NCBI RefSeq assembly: GCF_963678635.1
Contig: NC_087068.1
Span: 50,613,724 to 50,677,723 of the forward strand
Source of the DNA: Symsagittifera roscoffensis
Lineage: Eukaryota; Xenacoelomorpha; Acoela; Convolutidae
Direction of reading: 5' to 3'
Length of the DNA: 64,000 bases
The notes under the pieces were generated by a model. It saw nothing but the letters and a program-made list of their open reading frames with translations, was not told the DNA's origin and did no database searches. The position numbers and the translations under genes are program-made. Of the stretch, positions 52,720 through 62,785 are shown piece by piece (position 1 is the stretch's first letter; each line of letters opens with the position of its first letter).

Positions 52720-55700
52720 ATCTATCTATATCTATCTATATCTATCTATCTATCTATCTATATATCTATCTATCTATCTATCTATATCTATACTACCTAT
52801 ACTATATTTAAATGCGAGTGACAGCTATCTCCGGTGTTTAAGCATAATAATTTTGCATGTTTAACGAAAGAATTTCTTCAAAGCTATATCATATATTGCA
52901 ATGCTTAAAAAAATTTTCAATTAGTTTTCCGCAAGGTCAATATTTTTTCAGTAATTTTTTTCGAGGCTAAATTAAGTCTGTGTCTGTATACCTGCTTTTT
53001 CATTTAATTAGATTATGTCTGTCCACCCGTCTCCTACTTTTTGAACGTTTAATTTGGTTTCGACGATTCAGTTCAAATACTATTGTCAAACGTTTCTCTC
53101 CAATTCTTTATCTGGATTTTCAATCTTTTTTTCTGTCTTTTTTTATCCTTCTTTTTCTTCTATCTTTTTTTATAATTGTTTTTCGATCCTCCTTTTCGAT
53201 CTTTTTTTCGACCCTTTTTTTCGATCCTTCTTGTTCGATCTTTTTTTCTATCTTTTTATTTTTTTATCTTTATTTTTAATCGTTTTTTTTAATCTTTTTA
53301 TTTCAATCTTTTTGATCCTTCTTTTTCGATTTTTTTTCTATCTTTTTTTCAATCATTCTTTCCATCTTATCGATCTTTTTTCATCTTTTTTTTCTATCTT
53401 TCTTTTTTTTATTTTTCTTCAATCCTTCTTTTTCGATCTTTTTTTTAATCTTTTTTTTCGATCCTTCTTTTTCAATCTTTTTTTCGATTTTTTTCCTTAT
53501 CTTTTTTAAAATCTTTTTCTGTATCTTTTTGTCGTTTCTTCTTTTTCGATCCTTCTTTTTCAATCTTTTTTTTCTATCTTTTTACTATTTTTTTCTGTCT
53601 TTTTTATCCTTCTGTTTCAATCTTTTTCTATCCTTCTTTTTGATCTTTTTTTCTATTTTGTATATTTTTTGAATCTTTTAAATTTCTTTTTTTAAACTTT
53701 TTTTAAAATTTCTTCAATCGTTTTTCGATTTCTTTTTCAATCCTTCTTTTCGATCTTTTTTCTATTTCTGATATATTTTTTTCTTAAATTAAAACTTAAA
53801 TTTTCAAAAAAACTTGATGTATATTTTGTTTTCAAAATTTGAAACGCCTTACCCTTTAGTTGGGTGCTGTCAAGGTACTCTCATGAGTTGCGAATCTTGC
53901 CTCCAAATATGACAGCTCAAATCCTTGTAGTTTTCGAGATATGACATTTTTTTGTGGTTTTTGACAAAATCTCCAGAAAAATTAACGATTTTTTTTTAAA
54001 TTTGAAATTCCTAACCCTGTAGTTGGAGGTTATCATAGTACTCCCAGGGGTTGCGAACCTCGCCTCCAATTATGACTGCTCAAATCTTTGTAGTTTTCGA
54101 GATATGACGTTTTTTGTGATTTTTTTCAAAAAACGATTTAATTTTTGTTTTTAAAATTTGAAATCTTTTTACCTGTAGATGTGTGCTGTCAGGGTAATCT
54201 CAGGAATTGCGAAACTTGCCTCCAAATATGACTGCTCAAATCCTTGTGTTCGAGATATGACGTTTTTATGGATTTTTTCAAAAAATTTTCAAAAAAATTG
54301 AAATATTTTTTTTTCCAAAATTGAAATTCCTTACCTTGTCGTTGGGTGCTGTCGGGGTACTCTCAGGAGTTGCGAATCTTGCCTTCAAATATGACTGCTC
54401 AAATCCTTGTAGTTTTCGAGATATGACGTTTTTGTGATTTTTCAAAAAAAAATTCAGAAAACTTAACGATTTTTTTTCTCCAAAATTTGAAATTTCCAAC
54501 CCTGTAATATGGGGCTATCAGAGTACTCTCAGGGATTGCGAACCTTGCCTCCAGTTACGACTGCTCAAATCTTTGTAGTTTTCGAGATATGACGTTTTTT
54601 TGTGATTTTTTCAAAATATTTTCAAAAAATTTGATGTAATTTTTGTTTTCAAAGTTTGAAATGCCTTACCCTGTAGTTTTGTGATTTGAGGGTACTCTCA
54701 GGGGTTGCGCATCTTGCCTCCAAGTGTGACTGCTCAACTTCTTGTAATTTTCGACATATGACGTTTTTTGTGCTTTTTCGAATAAATTTTAAAATTTGAA
54801 ATTCCTTAGCATGTAATTGGGTGCTGTCAGAGTACAGTAAAAGCCTGCAGATCTGGTTTCCTGTATATGCGGTTTTTCCTGAGTTGTCAAAAATTCGAAA
54901 CACCGGTGGTGCGTTACACGCTAGTTCGTTTGAAAATGATTCAACAAAGTTTAGCATAGCCTTAATTCGATTAAACCCCCCTTGTTCAGGTACTTCTCTA
55001 ATTGCGTTATTCCTTTAACACTTTAAGGTTGTGTGACGTAGTGTTGATGAATCAAAGCAGCTATATTAAGAGTTTTCTTGTTTATAGGACATGGGACCCT
55101 ACAGACCAATTGGTGTCCCCGTCAGCATTCAGGTGAGTGACTCAAACCTCCCATCTGGTCTAAACGACGAAGAAGAAGAATATTTCGACGATGATCAGTC
55201 GGATCCCTTGGCATACCGAGAAAGCAATGGGGAGCACGAAGATTCGGAACTGACTCCGTCGCCATTGCCGAACGGCGAGTGGATCCCGGAACGTCCGCTG
55301 GAACCGATAATGTTTGAAGTTCATCATCAAGGAGACTCTCAGGTGGCTTCGGCTGCGGAATCGCCTCAGACCGTGGGATACCAGCCTAGTGGAACCGAAA
55401 GTGAGCAATACTCTCCGGACGCCAAAGTCCTCAACGGAGTCGAGTATTACCACGAGAGTTCAAACGAGACTCAAGTTAGAACTGACGACGATAGTTTCCC
55501 ACCAACCGCCGTTGTGTGTATTGAAAATGAAGCTGCAGATTATAGTGACTCGGAAGCGGAACCAGAACCAGAAGCAAACGATCTGCATTTCCAAAACAAA
55601 ACCGAGATCCGAGAATCTCATTTTGAACAGCATGAAACTGTTCACTCGGAACCTGAAGCGCCTAGACCTCTGTTCTCAACTGAACAAGTTATGATTTCGT

Positions 55701-58700
55701 ACGAGAAAGAACCATACGCTGCTGAATACGGGACTGAAATAGAGGAAGTTGAGAATGTAGCTTCTGAAATGAAGGTTCAAGAAAGCGTCCCAGAAATGCT
55801 TCTGAATCCAGAAAGCAGTTCGTTGGGTCCGAAAGAAAATGAAAGTGGCCAGTCGGTTGAATTAGATTCCAATGGACTGCCAATGGGAGCGATGATTCCA
55901 CTCACGAACTCAAATGAGTCGTTTAACAGCGACAATACAACAGACGATCACCCGGCCTCTGAAATTTTCCACGAAGATACGGCTGTTCAACCTGCCCACT
56001 TCGAGGATGAAAATCACGATAATTTGCAATCAGGTATGCTACATGATTCAAAAGTATCCATTGAAAACGTACGAGAGATCCAAAATGCAAGTATGATGGA
56101 AACGTTGGAAATCATAACTACTGATGTCGAGCCGAGTAATGAACCATACATAAACGGAGAGGGTCATAATTATGAGCCAACATTACAAATAGCTCCTCGG
56201 GTTTACCAACCAGTTTTCATAGAAAATGATTCTGCGCGTTATTCTGAAAGCGACGCTGCGATGTATGAAGACTTCAATGCGAATGAGTTGGAGAACCAAC
56301 ATGACCGGCTGCCAAACGGAACTGCAAGTAATACGTTGGAGGAACTGAGCGTTGACACAAATGCACCAACTGTTGATTTGGACTCGACAGAGGTTGAGTA
56401 TCATTCCGGATCATCTAACTGCGCAGAGTTCATGGTCAATTCTTTGACCCCTGACTACTTGGAACACAACTCAGGTCACGCTCACGAGTTCAGTCCTGAT
56501 CTCCCCTCGCCCTCTTTTCCAGAACCGATTGAGGAAAACGAGCCAGAGCCGGAACCAGAAGAAGCGGATGATCCTGATCCGGTGTCTCAAGTTGAGAGTG
56601 AGCCGGAACCAGTGACCGAGGTGTACCAGCCGACAGTCGACGAAACAGAAAAATCAAACGCAGAGGAAAACAGACATTCAATTCAATCAAGCGGAGGGTC
56701 CTCGCTGATTGAACCTCTGAACTACCAGGATACTGCTGAAAATGTAGCAGAAGCAGCAATAAAAGAAGCGTCACTCAAGGTTTCGGAAGATGATCCGACC
56801 CGAACCTCTGTTCATTTCAATGTGGAAGAGGAGCCGAACACGGGAACCGAGTCACCATCTACAGTACCTGAGAAGCTTATGTATGTTGACGATGTAAACA
56901 CAACTGAATCTGACAAAACGAGCTATGATAATGTTCCGATGGACGATTTGCTAGATTATGATGAAAATACGAGATCGGATCAGGTTGAAGATTTGAGCGC
57001 TAGTCCACATCACGAGTACCGCCCGGAAGCGGAAGATGCAACTGAGTTGCCACCGCCTCCTTTGGTGCATCTGGACTCCGTAGTCAGCAACGACTATGAC
57101 TATGATGGCAATCAAAACGAGAACGTAGACATAGCAGACTTTTTGCCGCCGGAACCTATAATGGAACAAACTGAACCTGAACCTCAATTCCAAGAAGTTA
57201 TTTCGAATATCGCTCTTGAACCAGTTCAGCGCGATTTACCGTCTATTCCAATGGAGCAACTGTATAGTGTGCCGACACAGAGCACTGTGGAGTCGAGTAG
57301 TGAGGATGATGACGATGAGGAAGGTTTGTCGGCGATTGAGGAGGAACCCTCCTTGACCACTCAGGACGGAGAGGAGTCAACTCCGCCTCCTATTCCAGAC
57401 AGGTCTGAGCCCCACTTCATTCCTCTTTTGTTCTCATCTTTTTATTTTTGAGAATCGATGAACGTAGTTAAAACTCTGATGTAGGTAATGATGATTATTT
57501 TTTCCAGGAAAATTTGTTAGGCTCAAATTTACTCTTTTTTTGTAGTTTGACTTCATTTTTTTCAAGATCAATTCATTTCTTCTGTTGAAACGAAGCCGAA
57601 TTGCACTATCTAACAACAAATATGTGAAGATCACGAAAAACGTGATCGACTTCGAGTTTCGAAAATGGGTTTATATTATCAGATTCCCAGCAAATTAAAA
57701 ATTACCTATAGGTCTAGTTTCGCAAATTGGGTAATTTTTATCAAAAAGTTTTCGTTAATGACTTGGACTCTTCCCCCCCCCCCCCGCCACCACCTTACGT
57801 AAGCATCATTTTTTTTGGCTTATGATCAATCAGTTTTGGCTCATATTTGATTTTTTTTTTTAAATTTGGTTGTGTTTACTAGGTATATGATGCCAGATTT
57901 CCCGCCGCCCCCGATTCCGCAACGTGCACCTGCGACCCATGAATTCGAATCAGATGCTCTCGAATGTGACCCCACTTTTGCGGCTACCGATAGCGATTAT
58001 TTTGCGAAGTACCAAGACGATCTTGTGCCCAATTTGGAACCTCTATCGCCGATAACGGAGAAAACAAATGACGACGAAACCGCAGACGAGGCATCTCCGA
58101 GTGTGTTCAGCGACAACAACACTTCAAAACAGTTTGACGTCGCTACTTCCGATTGTGGATCGTACGATGTTAATGAGAGTGACGCCGGAAATTACCCCAG
58201 TGACGTGAACCAGACGTTTAATGATACTTTTCCGGAAATGGAAGACGATGATGCCCTTGATCAGAAACACGAAGACAGTGAGCAACGAGACGATCATTCG
58301 AATGAGAATTTAGAGTATCTTAGCCCACCGGAGAGGGAACCTATTAACAGCGATGATATTTATATATCATACGGGCCGGGAGTCAGCGGAACTTTGATTT
58401 CAGAGCACGCTGAGAATGACGATTATGATCATGACATTGACGATTTGATCGGACCCGGTCAAGAAAGTCCAGAAGAAAGCCAGCCGCCCCCTATCGACAG
58501 GTCACAAAAACCGACTGAGGGATCGCCGAGTCACGAGAGTCCAGGATCCCCGTTCCACACCCAAAACGAGGTTGCACAACATTCCACTAATGAAGAGCAG
58601 GAAAATGGGGATTCTTTTGACGATGAAGATGGTTTGAATATGGTCCAAGGAGCGTATCCGGATGATGAGGAGATGCGAGGGGAGTATCGACAGGAGAATG

Positions 58701-58918
58701 AAGAGTCAGCGGGAGAGCGGGGAGAGAGCAGTGATGACGTTGAGGAACGCGACTGCTTCGGAGGAGTCGACTCTTGCGACAGACTGGAAGAGTTCGGAAC
58801 CAAAGAGGTCTCAGAAGGTCAGGAAAGTGAAACGGGAAAACTAGGAAGTGAAACTCCTGTCGCGGATCCCATCCAAGGTCACCTTGTGGACTGCAAAGAC
58901 GAAGAAACTCCGATTTAA
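40467..58918 (+). CDS. Arrestin-domain (alpha-arrestin-like) protein with long acidic tail, 11 exons
   Basis: Predicted exons: 40467-40581, 40654-40791, 40857-40995, 41075-41265, 41339-41445, 41670-41879, 51346-51604, 52132-52188, 52259-52422, 55088-57402, 57883-58918. All junctions are GT-AG and phase-compatible, giving 1576 aa. Residues 1-194 are an arrestin N fold (VYKPGDEISGRIIL, FEFSYVLPS, IEGAYGYVRYCIRAVVDRP). Residues 194-330 are a C fold (RAGYCPGESIIVNAKCEN, VPPVPPSRLDACNIIEVQYL, LVGTEPL). A PPASYEE segment follows (about 405). Residues 461-1576 are Glu/Asp/Ser/Pro-rich and disordered. Alpha-arrestins are cytosolic adaptors that recruit NEDD4-type ubiquitin ligases to membrane cargo. 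The tail is far longer than usual. The last donor (AG/GTCTGA) is weak; read-through would stop at 57451. Exon 9 read-through would end VVEVK after 52422. Confidence 0.85.
42005..42240 (+). repeat. tRNA-derived SINE copy
   Basis: Leader GTAGCTGCTTTTTGGTGGC, then a tRNA-like block (42043-42114) with GTGGCGCAG as A box and GGTGCTCGATTCC as B box, a T-rich body, and a conserved tail ending GCAGCTTGGACTCTGTGT. The same order occurs at 62281-62505. A working tRNA gene is unlikely because the stems are imperfect. Confidence 0.6.
42290..42620 (+). repeat. Dispersed repeat family, copy 1
   Basis: It shares ACGTGATCGACTTC, TTTCGAAAATG and ATCCATTGATCCAGTTTTC with blocks at about 43980-44230, 48250-48400, 48870-49060 and 57425-57770, in the same order and orientation. 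It has no coding capacity and looks like a short non-autonomous element. Confidence 0.55.
43500..43840 (+). repeat. SINE copy with shared tail
   Basis: A tRNA-like block with B box GCAGGTTTGAATC near 43690, followed by a T-rich body and the family tail CTCGCACGTGTTTGCAAAGC plus GCCTCTGTGT (43781-43817). Confidence 0.5.
43980..44230 (+). repeat. Dispersed repeat family, copy 2
   Basis: Contains AAAACGTGATCGAATTTT and TTACCCATTGATCCAGTTTT, aligned with copy 1. Confidence 0.5.
47575..47660 (-). repeat. tRNA-like SINE head (antisense)
   Basis: The minus strand reads GGTGGTGAAGTGGTTACG (A-box region) and GGTCGGATGTTCGAGGCCC (B-box region) at tRNA spacing. A CACCACCGCTCCCCTT unit is tandemly repeated at the 5' edge (47635-47665). 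The ORFs over this block are chance. Confidence 0.5.
48250..48400 (+). repeat. Dispersed repeat family, copy 3
   Basis: Contains GAAAAACGTGAACGATTTC and GTTGATCCAGTTTTCTCAAG in the family order. A further, more diverged copy lies at about 48870-49060 (GATCTTGATGATTTTTTTTA, CTCCTTTGCTAAATAATCG). Confidence 0.5.
49085..49165 (+). repeat. tRNA-like SINE head
   Basis: TGGCCTGGAGGTAAAAG as A-box region and GGGGTTCAAGTCGTGG as B-box region, with a plausible tRNA spacing. The body is followed by A-rich sequence. Confidence 0.5.
49574..49650 (+). repeat. SINE tail fragment
   Basis: TCGCAAGTGGTGCGAAGCTC followed by the CCTCTGTGT tail, then a segment (CTGTTGGCTATGTT) that recurs near 48535. Related tails lie at 61177-61213, 61813-61850 and 62464-62501. 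Confidence 0.45.
52631..52800 (+). repeat. (ATCT)n microsatellite
   Basis: About 170 bp of ATCT repeats with occasional ATATCT interruptions. Confidence 0.95.
53110..53775 (+). repeat. Degenerate pyrimidine-rich tract
   Basis: About 660 bp of T-rich DNA built from TCGATCCTTCTTTTTCAATC-like and TTTTCTATCTTT units. Phe/Leu/Ser-rich frames here (for example 53054-53509) are low complexity and not genes. Confidence 0.85.
53838..54830 (+). repeat. Tandem satellite, period about 160 bp, six to seven copies
   Basis: Units begin with TTTGAAATTCCTTACCCTGT-like sequence at about 53838, 54002, 54158, 54319, 54486, 54654 and 54796. Each full unit has a GTACTCTCAGGAGTTGCGAA-like block and the core TTTTCGAGATATGACGTTTT. 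The last copy is truncated, about 260 bp before exon 10. Confidence 0.9.
55088..58918 (+). other. Acidic, proline-dotted disordered tail, exons 10-11
   Basis: About 1115 residues very rich in Glu, Asp, Ser, Asn and Pro with no Cys clusters. Short proline motifs recur: PPPIPDR at the end of exon 10, PPPPIPQR at the start of exon 11, QPPPIDRSQKP near 58490 and LPPPPLVHL near 57045. These could bind SH3 or WW domains (inference). An internal CAG/GTGAGT at 55132/55133 is a near-perfect donor, so a short isoform using a 45-nt exon is possible. Confidence 0.75.
57425..57770 (+). repeat. Dispersed repeat family copy forming intron 10
   Basis: Starts with GAATCGATGAACGTA (compare GAGTCGATGAACGTA near 48870) and contains ACGTGATCGACTTCGAGTTT and TCGCAAATTGGGTAATTTT. 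It occupies most of the 480-bp intron between exons 10 and 11 and supplies the stop codon of the read-through frame. Confidence 0.55.
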
Positions 58919-60030
58919 AACTTGAACTCCTCAGACCCAAAAACTTAATATTTTTTACCAATCCGCTCCATTGAAAGATGCTTAGTTTACTAGTTCTATG
59001 GCTGCATTAAGATGCTATGAGAGATAATTGCATGAACAATTTCCGTGCAATAGTGGTTGTCACAAGGATAAAAGCAATTTTGTAGTGAGTGGATAAATCG
59101 TATTTTCTACCCAAAGCATGAGATGTTTGAACAATTCGTGCAATTCTAATGAGATTTTAAATTTAGTGTCAGAGCCTGAATTAGATTTAAGGCTGTGTAA
59201 AAATTTCTTATTCTATTCTAATGCACACTCTAGTTTGTAAATGTGAATTTTTTATTTCAAGTTAATCTTGCAATCGTTTTTGTTATAACCTTGCTCGACT
59301 TGATATTTTTTGTTTCATTTACCATGTCTTGTGAATGTACATATTTATCTGTGGCTTCTACGTTCTATCCCGTCATGAAGTAGTTTTATCTGCTCGAAAA
59401 ATTTCTTACCTTTGATAATTTATTGCAAATTGACTACATAGTGCTGGCACAATTAAATGGCATATTTGCTACCTTGAAATATTTAACAAAGATATACCTC
59501 AAATGAAATGGAAATGATGCTGGTATGGAAAAATTCTGCTTAGCTTGTCGCTATCAACAAAGTCATTTCTTTCTATAAATTGGAATAGAGAAATTATGAT
59601 AGTTAAATATGGGATTGGGCTAAGCAGATATCATAACATTGCATCGTGCAGCTACTTTCCTCGCAGATGAATAAAATTTACCATCGACACGTTTTTGGCA
59701 GTAGGCCTTCAAGTGTAAAAAAGTATTTCAGAAAAAAAACTTTTTGGAAAGAAAACAAGATTAGCAGGTTGCTGGCAAAAATTTGGGTGCACGTTTTCAT
59801 TTTGGCCAAGAGGTCCCTTATTACACAAGCAAAGCTTGTGTTACTGTGAGAAACTCTTTTTTCCAACCTAAGTCGCAAATATTGTTGCAACGCAAATATT
59901 TTTGCCACAAAGTGTGCTCATTTTGCAAGAGTTCATTTTGATCAATAAACAGCTACTAAGTACAGCCAATGCTAAGGATATTAACACAGACTATAATATT
60001 ACAAATAGCACTTTAGCTTCAAGGTAGCAT

Positions 60031-60105
60031 GGATCTGTAGCGTAGAGGTAGGGAAGGAGACCCGCAACAAAAAAAAGGTTCGAACCTGGGCAGGTTCGGA
60101 TGTTT
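60031..60105 (+). repeat. tRNA-like SINE head
   Basis: TAGCGTAGAGGTAGGG (A-box region) and GGTTCGAACCTGG (near-perfect B box), about 40 nt apart, with an A-rich insertion in between. The acceptor arms do not pair well, so a SINE head is likelier than a tRNA gene. Confidence 0.55.
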
Positions 60106-60572
60106 TACATCAATTTTTTCGTATACTAATTGAAATATGTCAGCTGTATAAACTCAGGCATGTTAGTTGGTTTTTTTTCCAAACTGACCGTCACTGCTTA
60201 TGCGTCATAATTGGCGTGCGCCACTTATAAAATTTTGTAGAGTCAAAGTTTTACTCATTTAGTTTTTCCCAGTAGCGTTACCGGTCAGACTTTTGCTTGT
60301 GTATGCGAAGTGCAATTTATCTGTGAAAAACAAATCAGTCCAATTTAATTTTGCAAACATCATTCAATTTAGCAAAAATTGAGATACGGAAAAAGTTAGC
60401 ATCAAAAAACTAATAGCTTAACAACATTTGCTCAATATATGTTTTTTGATCTGCTGTTTTTTTTTCTCGAAAATATCTTGAAAGATGAGTAAGCGTTATC
60501 AAACCGGATTGTAAGAGTTTTTGGGTTAGCAGCTTTTTTTAACAGAATCGCTTGAATGTTTGCTTGTCCGGC

Positions 60573-60645
60573 ACTTAGCCTGGAGGAGAAGAATAATTCT
60601 GGGACGGCAAAGGTCCTGGGTTCTAATCTGATTAGGAACTTCTTT
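60573..60645 (+). repeat. tRNA-like SINE head, diverged
   Basis: CTTAGCCTGGAGGAGAAGAA and GGTCCTGGGTTCTAATCTG, at A-box/B-box spacing and similar to the copy at 49085. Confidence 0.4.
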
Positions 60646-62280
60646 TTAAACTGGAAATATTCTTTTCCAAACAAATTGTCGGCTATATAGTTTGTCTGCT
60701 TTGGTTTTGTCAGCTTACTTGCCACATCGTAGAACTGATTTTTCTGTACCCAATTTTCAATGTAGTTACTGTTAGTAATTTGAATTACTGCAATTTTGAT
60801 TTTACTAGCCGTAAATTTGTATATTTTGACGTTTTTCTTTTTACTATTTTTTGCTTTTATTCGGCTAAAAAATTTTAAGCTTCATTCCGGATCGAACAAA
60901 GTTCTTAAATGCTTAGAAAAGAAATTATGGTTCGATCGAAGTTTTTTCATGGCAGCCACATTTTTGGTTCTACGGGAAATCATTTAAGTTTTGTCGGCTC
61001 AGTTGCAGCTTGTTATGTATTTTTTGAATTGTGTTTTGTCGATTGTGTTTCATGCTTCCAGACAACATTTTGATAATTTTCAGTTAGGTTTTTTGAAGTG
61101 TTATTTTTTTCTTATTTTTGGTTTTTGTGGTTTTCTCTTACTGTCTGTTAGATTGCACTGCTAATTTTATGTTGTATCTCAAGTGGTGCGGAGCCTCGTT
61201 CTGCCTCTGTGTTGAAATTTGAAAAACGCTTTTAAAAAATGGTTCATTTTTTTCCGGTTTGTAGATGAGTAGATGAATGCAAATAATGGACTTAAACAGC
61301 AATTTTTTCAATTGTGAAAACTTTTACTGAAAATACTGTTTCCGCATTTCGTTGCATGCTTGACGATTGTTACTTATATAGTTCATGAATTGCAATTCCT
61401 TTTCAGCATCTTTAAAATGGTTGTTTCATTTGCGTAGGAGTGTTTCATGGCTGCCAGCCAGAGAAGACCTTGAGATCTCGTTGAAGCAGTCTAAAAACAG
61501 AAAAAAAGTTTGTGGAATATGTATAGACAAATATAAGTGAGTTTAGAAAATGTATAGGTTCCAAGTTTTTTAGTGACAACAATATCGATTCTATGCACAA
61601 TTTTTTAAACTTTGTAGGGTCAAATACCGTAGATATTTTTTGAACTTTCATTAATTGCCGTTGATTGTGTTTCTGGACGTATTTTCCGCAAATAGAACAT
61701 AATTCCAGGCTTCATTTTGAATTTTTTTTGTGTTTTTTGAAGTGTTTTTTTTTATTTGGATCTATTGGTTTTCTTCTTATGTCTGCTACCTTGAACTGCT
61801 TTGTTATGTTGCATCGCAAGCTGTGAGAAGCTTCGTTGTGCCTCTGTGTTAAACATTATTCACGCTAGACTTTATTTTCAGCGATTTGATTTTTACACTT
61901 GCGAAGCACAGTGTATTGGTACACACTTTTTTTCCAACCTTAGTCGCAATTGAAAGTTCTACTTTCGGTGGCTCTTTTGTATCAGTAGATTCTGGTAGCA
62001 ACATAATATTAAATATGCTTTGACATTTGATAAGTAAAAAGGTAACACCACATGCATTTTTAATTCATCAAATGAACCGAAAAAAAATATTTGTTTCAAA
62101 CAGCATTCAACAATAAGAAGCTCAATTTCAGAATTTTTCCATCTTAATGTATCTCGCAATTTTTTTGGAATGCATAACTTATATATAATTTGGCTTTATG
62201 CTTTCCAATTTATGCAGAATGTGGTCGTTTTGCATTTAATTCTACTTTTGTGCATCGAATTGGCAATTTATTAGCACGAG

Positions 62281-62510
62281 TAGCTGTTTTATTGGTGGCT
62301 AGTTTTTGGGGATTTTAAGCATCCGTGGCATAGTGGTTAGTGCATGAGAATCAAACGTGCCAGGAAGCGGATTCAAATCCGACACATAGCCGAGTTTTTG
62401 CTAATTCAAGGCTTATTTCTACTTTTTCTTCTTTCACTTGATGGAGTTGCTTTTTGGTCGTGTTCTCGCAAGTGTTTGCGAATTACAGTTCGCCTCTGTG
62501 TGAAATCTTT
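62281..62510 (+). repeat. tRNA-derived SINE, best preserved copy
   Basis: Leader TAGCTGTTTTATTGGTGGCT, tRNA-like block 62319-62390 with TGGCATAGTGGTTAG (A box) and GGATTCAAATCCGACAC (B box), a T-rich body, and tail CTCGCAAGTGTTTGCGAATT then GCCTCTGTGTG. The leader, tRNA block, body and tail order equals that at 42005-42240. Confidence 0.65.
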
Positions 62511-62714
62511 GGCGAGGTTATCAAATCGAAGCAAAAAATTTTTTCGGAGGTAAGCAACTTAAGCACAAGAATCACTGAATAATAAGATTTTAATTCTTGA
62601 GCAAGGTTATTGAGTCAGAGCAAAGATTTTTTTGCAAGAAGGCAACTTGTCTACAAAAATCATATACTCATATGATAGCTCGGTTCATAGTCATTGAATG
62701 TTTTAGATGTTGCC

Positions 62715-62785
62715 ACACGTTTAACCGAGAGGTAACGTCCATGCTTGGCGTACCCAAAAATTATTGGTTTGAGCCCGGCCAATTT
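62715..62785 (+). repeat. tRNA-like SINE head
   Basis: TTTAACCGAGAGGTAACGTC (A-box region) and GGTTTGAGCCCGGCC (B-box region), about 45 nt apart. Confidence 0.45.

Larger units (their letters stand above)
52423..55087 (+). other. Intron 9 of the arrestin gene
   Basis: 2.7 kb made largely of simple and satellite repeats: (ATCT)n, a pyrimidine tract and a roughly 160-bp tandem repeat, listed separately. No gene. Confidence 0.6.

Noticed and set aside
53054-53509. 151-codon frame rich in Phe, Ser and Leu
   Set aside because: It lies entirely in a degenerate pyrimidine tract; the composition follows the repeat and no domain is present.
62319-62390. Functional tRNA gene
   Set aside because: A and B boxes are present, but the acceptor and anticodon arms pair poorly and the block is embedded in a repeat with a matching copy at 42043-42114, so a SINE head is more likely. 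The same reasoning applies to 60031 and 47575.
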